Assembly: GCA_048941605.1 (NCBI GenBank)
Contig: JBHLNL010000098.1
Location: 1-12,898 of the forward strand
Reading direction: 5' to 3'
DNA length: 12,898 bases
Source: Loki-b32 sp048941605
Lineage (GTDB): Archaea > Asgardarchaeota > Lokiarchaeia > Sigyniarchaeales > SOKP01
Shown: in pieces, positions 6,360-12,892 of the stretch
Position numbering within the stretch: the stretch's first letter is position 1
Layout of the letters: each line of letters starts with the position of its first letter
Program-made: the position numbers and the translations under genes
The notes under the pieces: model-generated
The model's input: the letters and a program-made list of their open reading frames with translations, nothing else
What the model was told of the DNA's origin: nothing
Databases searched by the model: none

Positions 6360-7389
6360 TAATTCTACAAATGGAAAATCAATAAAATTTCTAATCCTAA
6401 TAGGATTTTTTGCGATCATATTTACTACTTCCTTAATAAATGAACTCCTATATGGCAAAAGTTCGCTCAATTATTCAGAAAATGATCTAAATATAAGTAC
6501 AGCTCCACAAGTGGTAGTTGATAAGGTATATAACTTTACTATAGATCGACCATTTCTTTTCTTTCAAGAGAATCTCTATTTCGAAGAGTTCTACAACTAC
6601 TACATTACAGTGTGTATCGTTACCCCCCATATCTGTGACCTAAATATAACTCTCTGGGATCCTGAAAGCGATGAGTTTCAATTATCTTTTGAAGAAGATA
6701 TGGCTCAGGATGATTATCGTGAAGTGCCATTTGGAGTGGCAATAACTGGGAATTATAGCATCCTATTCTCAGCAACACTCACAGAAAATCTCAATATGCT
6801 CATAAATATTGAACGGGGAGGAGTATGTCTTCATGATAAGATACTCACTGAAGATTTACCTTATGTAATGTTCAGTAATGTATTGAAATTTTATAACGGA
6901 TCTCATATTTCCCACTCAATAACTCTGAAAACTGATATGTATTATCGGTTCTATTTCGGAAGAGTCTCAGCAATTTCTAAAAATTTAAGCAGTTATACAG
7001 CTTTAGTTCATACTATTTTTGATGAGGCCCAAGGGATTCTTTTTAATATCTACACTAATGATACGGTGGCTTCACCTAAGGAAGTGACAAGTTATAGCTT
7101 TGGAACAGCAATTAATGGAGACTATACAATAAACCTTACAATTTATTGCGATGTTAATGCAGTGAATATCGCATATTCCATTGTTGAGAAACAGAGGATT
7201 GCTGATGGGACAGATCCAAATGATGATGATCCTCCACCAACTCCTGAAGAACCTATTAATGGCACAGGAATTGAATCATTTATCCCAACAGAGTGGACGA
7301 TAGGAATGATAGTGTTTGTAGGAAGTGCCGTATGTGTCCCAATAATAGTCGTCGTATATCAAAAAAAGAAGAATCCAACAGGAATGTAA
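6349..7389 (+). CDS. Surface protein with two related beta-rich repeats and C-terminal anchor
   Basis: Predicted to be displayed outside the cell; role unknown. The 346 residues begin with a signal-type hydrophobic helix (about 12-33). Two beta-rich modules follow with matching cores: FGVAITGNYSI (128-138) and FGTAINGDYTI (251-261). Each core is followed about ten residues later by an N-x-x-N-I pattern, so the protein is probably an internal duplication of a jelly-roll domain like those that bind sugars or sit beside peptidases. Two cysteines (C89, C96) flank a loop in the first. A Pro/Asp linker (DDDPPPTPEEP, 292-302), a membrane helix (about 317-337) and a basic tail, QKKKNPTGM, follow. There are many N-x-S/T sites. 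Its ATG lies inside the end of the zinc-finger gene, with GAAGGTG directly before it, so translation is likely coupled. Confidence 0.75.
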   Translation: MAINNSTNGKSIKFLILIGFFAIIFTTSLINELLYGKSSLNYSENDLNISTAPQVVVDKVYNFTIDRPFLFFQENLYFEEFYNYYITVCIVTPHICDLNITLWDPESDEFQLSFEEDMAQDDYREVPFGVAITGNYSILFSATLTENLNMLINIERGGVCLHDKILTEDLPYVMFSNVLKFYNGSHISHSITLKTDMYYRFYFGRVSAISKNLSSYTALVHTIFDEAQGILFNIYTNDTVASPKEVTSYSFGTAINGDYTINLTIYCDVNAVNIAYSIVEKQRIADGTDPNDDDPPPTPEEPINGTGIESFIPTEWTIGMIVFVGSAVCVPIIVVVYQKKKNPTGM

Positions 7390-7390
7390 T

Positions 7391-7446
7391 TTTATTTTTT
7401 ATTTTAATTTATATTTTTTAATTGCTTTTATCTTCAGATATAAAAA
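7391..7446. terminator. T-rich terminator region between convergent genes
   Basis: Right after the stop of the surface-protein gene come plus-strand T-tracts (7391-7420). Then comes an imperfect hairpin, TTTTATC-TTCA-GATATAAAA (7426-7445). The minus strand beyond it has its own T-tract opposite 7453-7466 for the radA transcript. T-tracts are the main archaeal termination signal. Confidence 0.45.
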
Positions 7447-7473
7447 TAACAAGAAAATGAAAAAAATATTAAA

Positions 7474-8700
7474 TTAGGTATTAATTAAAGCTCTTGCGTT
7501 TGTCTGCCATTCACTTACTGTCTTTGAGGATGCTCCACTAATCGTTGCTGATAGTTCGTCGGGATCTGCTGACAATAGCTCTGAAATTGTTGTGATCCCA
7601 TGTTCGCTTAAATTTTCGGCAATTCCCTTTCCAATCCCTTTCACTTGCACCAACTGAATTTCCTTATCATTTTGTTTAGAATTAGATTGAGTATCTTCAT
7701 CCTCATAGAGATTTTCAATTTCGATATCCAATCCAGGTGAATCAAGTATCTCTACTTTATCTGTGTCTGCAACTCCTGCTCCTGTGATAAAGAATTCACA
7801 CTCTTCTGGTGGAAGGTCTGGAGCGTCTACTATGACTGCTCTTCGTTGGAGTGAATTGTTGGATGAAAAACCCTTCGTTTTAAACATCACTCGGAAGTGG
7901 CACCCATGTGCTACAATATTGCCACCAATTGCATCATCAGCAGAAAACATCCCCATCATTCTTGTGGCTACTTGATTGGTGAGCAAGACTGCACAATTAT
8001 ATGTTTCAGCAATACGAGATAATCCATGAATCATGCTATTGAGGGTAGCTTGTCTGGGAGCTAACTTTCCAATACCTACATACTCTGCCCTCAATAACGC
8101 CATCAAACTATCAACAATTATTAATCTCACACCACGAGTCTTGCAAAGTGCCTCAGCTTTCTGGATCATTTGGGATTGATGGTCTGACGAATAAATTCTA
8201 GCGTGATAAATCTTTGATAAAACTTGTTTGGGATCCGATTCAAATCTCTTGGCAATGCGCTTAATTTTTTCTTTAGAAAACGTATTCTCAGTATCAATAT
8301 AAGCTACAGAACCATTTATTCCCCCTTTCTTCTTTGGTAATTGAACTGCAACAGAAACAGTATGGGCAAATGCAGTTTTACCCGATTTGAAAGGACCATA
8401 GACTTCTGTTAGCTTCCCTGTCTGTAATCCACCTCCCAATATTCGGTTAAGTTCAGAAGACCCTGTTGTAATAAATTCCACATTGTCATCTATTTTCGAA
8501 GCGGTAGTAAACTCTGTCATACCTAACGCATTCCTAGCATTCCAGATAAGCTTTTTTGCCGTTTTTTCCCCTAGTCCATCAATAGTAGAAACAGTTGAAT
8601 GAGGGCTCATAGCTAATGCTTCAGCAGTTCCAATCCCGTTTTCTTGGAGTAATTTAATTTGGCGAGCATTGATTCCTTTTACTTGATCTAAATCTGCCAT
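7474..8700 (-). CDS. radA: RadA recombinase with an added C-terminal helix-hairpin-helix domain
   Basis: RadA is the archaeal Rad51 that forms ATP-dependent filaments on single-stranded DNA and drives strand exchange. Visible in order: an N-terminal HhH DNA-binding domain (about 4-59, with QVKGI and DGLGEKTAKKL); the FTTA polymerisation motif (64-67); Walker A GPFKSGKT (102-109); YIDTENTF (134-141), where most RadA proteins have TEGTF; Walker B LIIVD (193-197); the PRQATLN helix; TNQVATRM; and the IGGNIVAHG region beside loop L2. Most RadA proteins end near residue 320-350. This one, at 408, continues through an acidic Gln/Asn/Ser-rich linker (about 330-347) into a second HhH domain (350-408), whose QVKGI, GI-x-T, KT and NAR positions match the N-terminal copy. 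The extra domain may add DNA contacts or self-inhibition. The start fits the TATA box at 8760 and the MADLDQV N-terminus. Confidence 0.95.
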   Translation of the reverse strand: MADLDQVKGINARQIKLLQENGIGTAEALAMSPHSTVSTIDGLGEKTAKKLIWNARNALGMTEFTTASKIDDNVEFITTGSSELNRILGGGLQTGKLTEVYGPFKSGKTAFAHTVSVAVQLPKKKGGINGSVAYIDTENTFSKEKIKRIAKRFESDPKQVLSKIYHARIYSSDHQSQMIQKAEALCKTRGVRLIIVDSLMALLRAEYVGIGKLAPRQATLNSMIHGLSRIAETYNCAVLLTNQVATRMMGMFSADDAIGGNIVAHGCHFRVMFKTKGFSSNNSLQRRAVIVDAPDLPPEECEFFITGAGVADTDKVEILDSPGLDIEIENLYEDEDTQSNSKQNDKEIQLVQVKGIGKGIAENLSEHGITTISELLSADPDELSATISGASSKTVSEWQTNARALINT

Positions 8701-8759
8701 TCCTTTCTTAGAACAACTCCTTTTTCAATAATTTTGTTATATAGTAGTTTCTACCAAGC

Positions 8760-8769
8760 ATATTTAAAG
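8760..8769 (-). promoter_or_regulatory. TATA box for radA
   Basis: TCTTTAAATATG on the minus strand predicts initiation near 8736, a leader of about 35 bases. AAAAGGAG lies 15-20 bases before the ATG and GAAAGGA directly against it; neither has ideal Shine-Dalgarno spacing. Confidence 0.45.
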
Positions 8770-8821
8770 AAAAAAAGAAAAGAAAAAGAGAAAAAATGAA
8801 AAAAAGATAGGAAATATTCAT

Positions 8822-8835
8822 AAAAAATATATAAT
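8822..8835 (+). promoter_or_regulatory. Possible TATA box for the 8885 gene
   Basis: AAAAAATATATAAT predicts initiation around 8857, leaving a short leader. The octamer ATAATTAT, itself a palindrome, occurs twice (8831-8838 and 8843-8850) between box and start site, an operator-like layout, though AT richness makes it cheap. Confidence 0.35.
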
Positions 8836-8884
8836 TATTACCATAATTATTTTTATAATTAAATCTAACTATTAAGAGACAAAA

Positions 8885-9289
8885 ATGATATTAAAAGAAA
8901 AATTAAATATAATTGCGGGTATTTTGAGCTTAATTAGTTTAATAATAACATCAATATCTGCCATTCCAGTGATAACATTAGTAGGAGCTATACCAGGAAC
9001 GTACTTTTATATATTTATGCTAGTGATCTTAATAATATTTGCTCATTTGATTTGCATTGTTTTTGTATTTGTCAGTGTCTATAATAAGGCACCTATATTT
9101 ACAATGGGGGGAAAAGTTAACATCAAGTTAATGGTAATCGGTTTCTCTATATTTAACCTAATACTTTTCCTAGTTTTTTCATATACAGTTCTTTTCAGAG
9201 ATTTCCTTCTATCAGCAATTACATGGCTTATTGGTGTTATAGGTTTTATTGCAGCTGGAATACTTTATAGCAATTATGGAAAAGTCTAA
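8885..9289 (+). CDS. Four-helix integral membrane protein of unknown function
   Basis: Not recognised. The 134 residues are almost entirely hydrophobic, with four segments at about 8-35, 41-65, 81-104 and 108-130. There are short polar loops (VYNKAPIFTMGGKVNIK and a single LFRD turn), and both ends carry Lys. No catalytic motif, zinc site or charged residue inside a helix stands out, so a sensor, channel-like or accessory role cannot be distinguished. The ATG at 8885 follows AAGAGAC, a weak ribosome site, and lies downstream of a TATA box shared in its intergenic region with divergent radA. The downstream gap to the convergent 9351-10211 gene is A/T tracts only. Confidence 0.6.
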   Translation: MILKEKLNIIAGILSLISLIITSISAIPVITLVGAIPGTYFYIFMLVILIIFAHLICIVFVFVSVYNKAPIFTMGGKVNIKLMVIGFSIFNLILFLVFSYTVLFRDFLLSAITWLIGVIGFIAAGILYSNYGKV

Positions 9290-9350
9290 TATTTTTTTAT
9301 AATACAAATAGAACTATTTTTAAAAAAAATTTAAAAATTTTATATTAAAT

Positions 9351-10211
9351 TTAAATTCTGTTTTTTAATTTTATTCCACATTTTTCACATGTTTCTAATT
9401 TTTTGTCTTGGACGTTATAGCAATTAGGACAGGCAGTATTTGGTATAAGTGAAAAAGCTTCTCGCATATTTGTGTAAAAAGTTTCTTGTCTCTTCATAAA
9501 TTCGTCTTTAACTTCATTTTTATATTTTATTAAACTTAGTGTAGATACTAAATGGAAGACTTTATCTTTGTCATTATGTTTATATTCATAATTCATTGAA
9601 AACATAATACTAAATGGAAGTATTTTTTGAATATTGTATGGATAGGTAATAGGGTAAGAATATGCTAAAGATTCTACTTCTGATTTTATATTTTGTATAA
9701 TGGCTAGAGCCATTCTTCTCCTTCTACGAACAACTTTTACGTCTCTCATTCGACTTCCCATTACACGCCCTAAAGTTATCTGGCTTGCTCTCCAAGGTAT
9801 GAGAATTAATCTATTTTCAGTTCTGAAAAAATGACCAGTTAGAGAAAGATCCAGCCCTTTGAAATTAATTTTTCCAAGAAAATCATTCAAAATTTTTTCC
9901 TCCGGTTCCTTTGAAATTAGTAGTTCTTCAGCAATTTCTTTTTCTATTTTGAGAATTTCTTCTTCCGAGTATTTCTTTAATAATCCTTTATTTAATGCTT
10001 CAGAATAACTTTGCCACAAAAAAAAGTCATCGATTTCAGATAATTGTTTCATAAATTCTTTATAATCATTCAATGAATCATTACTGTATTTTTCTATAAA
10101 GAATTCACTTAATAATTTTCCAGCGGTTTTTACGTGAGTACTTTTCTTTTTTTCTAACTTAAACCCAGTTATGAGTCTTTCCTTTAGTTTACTGCTTATA
10201 GAATCACTCAT
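9351..10211 (-). CDS. Unknown protein with arginine patch and C-terminal zinc ribbon
   Basis: I do not recognise the 286-residue product. It has a charged helical N-terminal half (about 1-115), a likely beta/alpha middle with L-I-LIPWRASQITLGRVMGSR (135-154), a run of five arginines (162-166) starting a helix, then a mixed region with many aromatics (about 185-225). A C-terminal zinc ribbon follows (C261/C264 and C275/C278, CPNC and CEKCG). No membrane helix or signal peptide is seen, so it should be cytoplasmic. The basic patch plus ribbon suggests nucleic-acid or ribosome contact, which is inference only. The start is well supported: GGAGGG lies eight bases upstream of the ATG. It appears to stand alone, behind about 360 bases with no clear gene. 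Confidence 0.7.
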   Translation of the reverse strand: MSDSISSKLKERLITGFKLEKKKSTHVKTAGKLLSEFFIEKYSNDSLNDYKEFMKQLSEIDDFFLWQSYSEALNKGLLKKYSEEEILKIEKEIAEELLISKEPEEKILNDFLGKINFKGLDLSLTGHFFRTENRLILIPWRASQITLGRVMGSRMRDVKVVRRRRRMALAIIQNIKSEVESLAYSYPITYPYNIQKILPFSIMFSMNYEYKHNDKDKVFHLVSTLSLIKYKNEVKDEFMKRQETFYTNMREAFSLIPNTACPNCYNVQDKKLETCEKCGIKLKNRI

Positions 10212-10219
10212 ATTTACAT

Positions 10220-10225
10220 CCCTCC
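10220..10225 (-). promoter_or_regulatory. Strong Shine-Dalgarno that fixes the start at 10211
   Basis: GGAGGG on the minus strand, eight bases before the ATG, is the strongest ribosome site in the window. A start-stop pair, ATGTAA (10219-10214), lies directly between it and the true ATG, probably by chance. Confidence 0.6.
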
Positions 10226-10304
10226 TTGATTTTTGTAATTTTAGTTTTGAATCTATGATAACAATTATGCATTATTCTTTAAATTCTTTTCACATCATTC
10301 CTAT

Positions 10305-10329
10305 TTAATCTTTCAAAATTAATCTTTCA
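10305..10329 (+). repeat. Direct repeat of TTAATCTTTCA, 14-base period
   Basis: TTAATCTTTCA occurs at 10305-10315 and 10319-10329 with three bases between. The complementary AAAGATTAA occurs near 10443. The pair lies upstream of the candidate TATA box of the 9351-10211 gene, where an activator or repressor could bind. Function is unproven. Confidence 0.4.
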
Positions 10330-10571
10330 CAAAACCGTAATTCAATCGCGAATACTATCAATGGTTTATCTCTACAATTTTTTAAACGATTAATCGCAAA
10401 AATGGCATAGAAAAAAAATGAATGAAGAAAGAACATTAAAACAAAGATTAATGAGAAAGAGATGAAAATCCTTTGCATGATTAAGGGATTTAATAGGAAA
10501 GATTATCTTATCACTTTTTTAATATACTAAAATAAATTTATTGAGGATTTATAAAGAAAATAGAAAAAAAA

Positions 10572-10970
10572 TTATTCTTTTAAAAGAGTTTTTAACCCTT
10601 GGATAAGTTCTTGTGGAGTAACTCCGTATAACAACGCTCGGTGCATCATTTTAATATTCATTTCTATCAGGAGATCTGGTTCTCTATTCTTTTGATAATC
10701 TGTTATAAGCTTTTTTATTGTTCGATAGACTGAGAATTTACTATTTTTTAATTTCCCAAAATATCCTCCATATGCTAAGAATAGGTTAGCCATCATTTCA
10801 AGGTCTTCAGGTGAATTATGTTTATAACAATGTTCACACACGACTCCAAAAGTAAGGCCTTCTTGATAGATTGATGCACCATGCGTGATCTCAGTTCTAC
10901 AAATCCCACATCTTATTGCTTCACGAGAAATGTGAGTGGTTGGTTCAGTATTAATTGAATTGATTTCCAT
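10572..10970 (-). CDS. LIM-like zinc-binding protein with helical C-terminus
   Basis: Unknown role. The 132 residues have a four-ligand zinc site near the N-terminus: C21/C24 (CGIC) and C45/C48 (CEHC), with H51 nearby. The spacing (I-x-x-G...C-x-x-C-Y) recalls LIM or treble-clef fingers and not the compact CPNC ribbons elsewhere in this window. The rest (about 55-132) is helical and soluble, with an aromatic-glycine segment AYGGYFGKL (66-74), a basic helix and a final VTPQELIQGLKTLL. It could be a protein-interaction adaptor, by family behaviour only. The TATA box at 10991-11000 predicts initiation at the ATG itself, so the mRNA is probably leaderless. Confidence 0.65.
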   Translation of the reverse strand: MEINSINTEPTTHISREAIRCGICRTEITHGASIYQEGLTFGVVCEHCYKHNSPEDLEMMANLFLAYGGYFGKLKNSKFSVYRTIKKLITDYQKNREPDLLIEMNIKMMHRALLYGVTPQELIQGLKTLLKE

Positions 10971-10990
10971 GAGATACTTATTTAGTATTT

Positions 10991-11000
10991 ATATTTAAAG
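10991..11000 (-). promoter_or_regulatory. TATA box for the 10572-10970 gene
   Basis: TTCTTTAAATATAAA on the minus strand lies 21-30 bases before the ATG, giving a leaderless or nearly leaderless transcript. It also shows that this gene is separable from the upstream three-gene cluster. Confidence 0.5.
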
Positions 11001-11016
11001 AAAAATGGGTAAAATC

Positions 11017-11043
11017 TTCATAAAAATTTTTAAAAATTATGAA
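11017..11043 (-). terminator. AT-rich hairpin ending the three-gene cluster
   Basis: TTCATAA (11017-11023) pairs with TTATGAA (11037-11043); the enclosed A and T runs can extend the stem. It lies 23 bases past the stop at 11066 and just upstream of the next gene's TATA box, a suitable place to end the cluster's mRNA. Confidence 0.4.
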
Positions 11044-11065
11044 TTAAATGATTGAATAAAGGAGA

Positions 11066-11773
11066 TTAGTAAATAAAACCTCTATTGGATAACCAATATT
11101 CAATAATCCACTCTTTCTTATTAAAATTAATTTGCATTTTTTTTTTCTCTTTATTATAGATATTACTTAACACAATGTCTATTGTCTTTATTCTATCATA
11201 CAATTTATAGAAGAAAGGTCTAACTTTATCCAATTTAGGACTATAAGTTACTTCGTGAATCAGGATCAATACAATCTCATTCATTTGGCAAAATAAAATG
11301 ATTGGCATTAACTGTATTTCGTAAAATGCATCTAAAAAGATCGAGATATCTTTTGGTGTAGAAAAATGTGTTAACTTATAACGTAGATGATGAGATATAT
11401 TATCTATGACAATATACTTTAATGTAGGTGGAATCTCTGATGGTGTCCCAATTATATGTTGAATAATTGAACCTTGTTGTTCATAGGTGTGAATTGGATT
11501 CTTCGGGGGGATAACATATATATTTTTTTGGATATAATCAAATTTCCGAGGTTGTTCTTGGAAAATTTGAGTAAGGCGTTTAACAGGAAAAATCTCACTT
11601 GCTTGAATCCATATACATGAATCTGAGTACGGTTCTTCATATGTCAAAAGTTTTCCTATTAATTGAAGTGCAAGCGTGGTTTTCCCAGTACCAGATTCAC
11701 CTGAAATTGAGATAATATTATGATAAGACAGTAACCTTCTAATTCCACTAAAAAAATCTACTTCAACTTGCAT
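11066..11773 (-). CDS. RadB-like RecA-fold ATPase
   Basis: A small single-domain RecA/Rad51-superfamily ATPase of 235 residues. Walker A is GESGTGKT (25-32) and Walker B is YIVID (120-124), followed by N125. I-W-I-Q-A-S-E-I-F (54-62) sits where RadA and RadB carry Y-I-D-T-E-x-x-F, with the Glu displaced by one. The end, EVTYSPKLDKVRPF...RIKTIDIVL, lines up with the NQVH...KP...DIL part of RadB, with His-Glu replacing Asn-Gln. There is no N-terminal HhH domain, as in RadB. RadB proteins modulate RadA; KaiC- or ArlH-like signalling ATPases share the fold and are an alternative, given that the two upstream genes encode membrane proteins. It is the last gene of a tight cluster (19-base gap), with GAAAGG before its ATG. 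Confidence 0.65.
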   Translation of the reverse strand: MQVEVDFFSGIRRLLSYHNIISISGESGTGKTTLALQLIGKLLTYEEPYSDSCIWIQASEIFPVKRLTQIFQEQPRKFDYIQKNIYVIPPKNPIHTYEQQGSIIQHIIGTPSEIPPTLKYIVIDNISHHLRYKLTHFSTPKDISIFLDAFYEIQLMPIILFCQMNEIVLILIHEVTYSPKLDKVRPFFYKLYDRIKTIDIVLSNIYNKEKKKMQINFNKKEWIIEYWLSNRGFIY

Positions 11774-11792
11774 TTTACCTTTCTTTTATACG

Positions 11793-12134
11793 TTAATCTT
11801 CATCTAATAGATTAAGCACTTCTTCTTTAATCTTGTCGATCTGGTGCTTACGATCCTTTTCGGAATCTTTGTACACTCGAGTATCACTATCTTGAGAATT
11901 GGTGTTCAACAATTGTTGGATCATCATTAATGTGACTAGATCATCCATCCTACTCTCTTGTTGTTGAGCACCTTTACCACTGAAGAACCCAAAACCACGA
12001 GGACCTGATTTGCGGGATTTAAAAAATAGAAATATTCCGACAAATAAAGCAATAATAACTACAGCATACACAGGATTCTGTTGGTAAAATACAAAAAATC
12101 CAATTATTAATGCGATATAACAATATCCTTTCAA
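11793..12134 (-). CDS. Small two-helix membrane protein with helical cytoplasmic tail
   Basis: Not recognised. The 113 residues show two hydrophobic helices (about 5-17 and 21-38), a basic Gly/Phe-rich stretch (RKSGPRGFGFFSGKG, 41-55), then a polar, mostly helical tail with DDLVTLMMIQQLL (64-76) and a charged KDSEKDRKHQIDKIKEEVLNLL end (89-110) that could form a coiled coil. It starts with TTG at 12134: TAA lies three codons upstream in frame, and GGTGA precedes it by nine bases. It lies 20 bases from the metalloprotease gene and 19 from the ATPase gene, so the three are almost surely cotranscribed. It may hold the ATPase or protease at the membrane (inference). Confidence 0.65.
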   Translation of the reverse strand: MKGYCYIALIIGFFVFYQQNPVYAVVIIALFVGIFLFFKSRKSGPRGFGFFSGKGAQQQESRMDDLVTLMMIQQLLNTNSQDSDTRVYKDSEKDRKHQIDKIKEEVLNLLDED

Positions 12135-12143
12135 TTTTTTTTA

Positions 12144-12148
12144 TCACC
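12144..12148 (-). promoter_or_regulatory. Shine-Dalgarno GGTGA supporting the TTG start at 12134
   Basis: GGTGA on the minus strand lies nine bases before TTG, within the 20-base spacer after the protease stop codon. It is the only start in this frame after an in-frame TAA. Confidence 0.55.
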
Positions 12149-12154
12149 TTTATT

Positions 12155-12892
12155 TTACTCATTTTCCCTTCCAGGATTTTTTGGTTTATAATGTCTTCGA
12201 GAAAGACTTAATCGTACTTTATGAGGTTTTTTATAATTTTGTAATGAAGCAATTATTCTATTTATACCTAAAATAGAGAATTTCAATGTAATATAAATTC
12301 CTGTTATTGCTAAATAATAAAAGAAATCTAAAAGAAATACAATATGAGTTATAGCCATAAAAGACAACAGAATTAAGCTTGAGCAAATGATCAAAAGCAC
12401 TTGATACCAAGAATTCTTGGGGTCATGTTTGAACGCATAGCCAATAGTTTTTAGATCTTGACCAGAAGGGGAAGCTCCCAAAAGAACCGAAAGTAAAGTA
12501 AATACTGCCAATGTCTTTATTAAAGGATTATATAATGGAGTAAAAATAACGCCAAACCATAAGAAAAATATAAACCAAGTACTAAGATAAAGTGGAGCAA
12601 GCGCAATAACAAATGCTTGTAAAAAACTCTCGGGTCTAGAGGAGGCCACTGTACCACGAGGATTTCGAATATGTTTATCTTTGTCATCTCGCCACTTCAC
12701 CCTGATATCAGCGGGTTTTCTTCCAACTGCCAGACTCATCCCATAATGTGCAAGCTCATGAAACACAACTCCAATAAAAAACAACCTCAATGCAATAGGT
12801 TTAAGTACCCCCGCTCGGTCACTCATTAAGAAACCCGACATCCCGAGGGAAATGATATATACTCCTAAAAATATTAATAACTCATCTAGCAT
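12155..12892 (-). CDS. Membrane-embedded HExxH zinc metalloprotease (M50-like)
   Basis: Likely an intramembrane zinc protease of the site-2-protease (M50-like) clan, which cuts membrane-bound substrates. The 245 residues hold HELAH (45-49) at the end of a hydrophobic helix (about 33-49), with both His and the catalytic Glu present. A conserved G-T-V-A-S (80-84) leads into FVIALAPLY (94-102). The third ligand is probably D146 in GASPSGQDL (139-147), equivalent to the NPDG/D motif of the clan. About five to six membrane helices are visible, and the tail (about 220-245) is strongly basic. No PDZ or CBS domain is attached. The ATG is six bases from the window edge and the frame is open beyond it (Arg-Cys), so an upstream start cannot be excluded, but the length and first helix suit this one. 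It is the first known gene of the cluster. Confidence 0.75.
   Translation of the reverse strand: MLDELLIFLGVYIISLGMSGFLMSDRAGVLKPIALRLFFIGVVFHELAHYGMSLAVGRKPADIRVKWRDDKDKHIRNPRGTVASSRPESFLQAFVIALAPLYLSTWFIFFLWFGVIFTPLYNPLIKTLAVFTLLSVLLGASPSGQDLKTIGYAFKHDPKNSWYQVLLIICSSLILLSFMAITHIVFLLDFFYYLAITGIYITLKFSILGINRIIASLQNYKKPHKVRLSLSRRHYKPKNPGRENE

Larger units (their letters stand above)
10212..10571. other. 360-base gap without a convincing gene
   Basis: The minus strand holds GAATTTAAAGAAT (about 10276-10288), a possible TATA box for the 9351-10211 gene, giving a leader of about 45 bases. A direct repeat lies at 10305-10329. Two islands richer in CG are seen: AATCGCGAAT near 10347 and the palindrome CGATTAATCG (10387-10396). 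A minus-strand T-tract opposite 10552-10571 probably ends the 10572-10970 transcript. Plus-strand mini-frames of 15 and 22 codons (from 10418 and about 10462) lack support. No tRNA or box C/D pair was found. Confidence 0.4.

Noticed and set aside
6192..6470. Minus-strand 92-codon ORF
   Set aside because: Antisense across the zinc-finger and surface-protein junction, no promoter or motif.
7763..7975. Plus-strand 70-codon ORF
   Set aside because: Antisense to radA.
8831..8850. Double ATAATTAT as a specific operator
   Set aside because: Too cheap in sequence this AT-rich; kept only as a remark in the promoter entry.
10214..10219. Start-stop upstream frame ATGTAA after the strong Shine-Dalgarno
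   Set aside because: It lies too close to GGAGGG for good initiation and is most likely chance.
10418..10530. Plus-strand mini-ORFs of 15 and 22 codons (MNEERTLKQRLMRKR and a following one)
   Set aside because: No promoter or ribosome site, and such lengths are expected by chance in AT-rich spacer.
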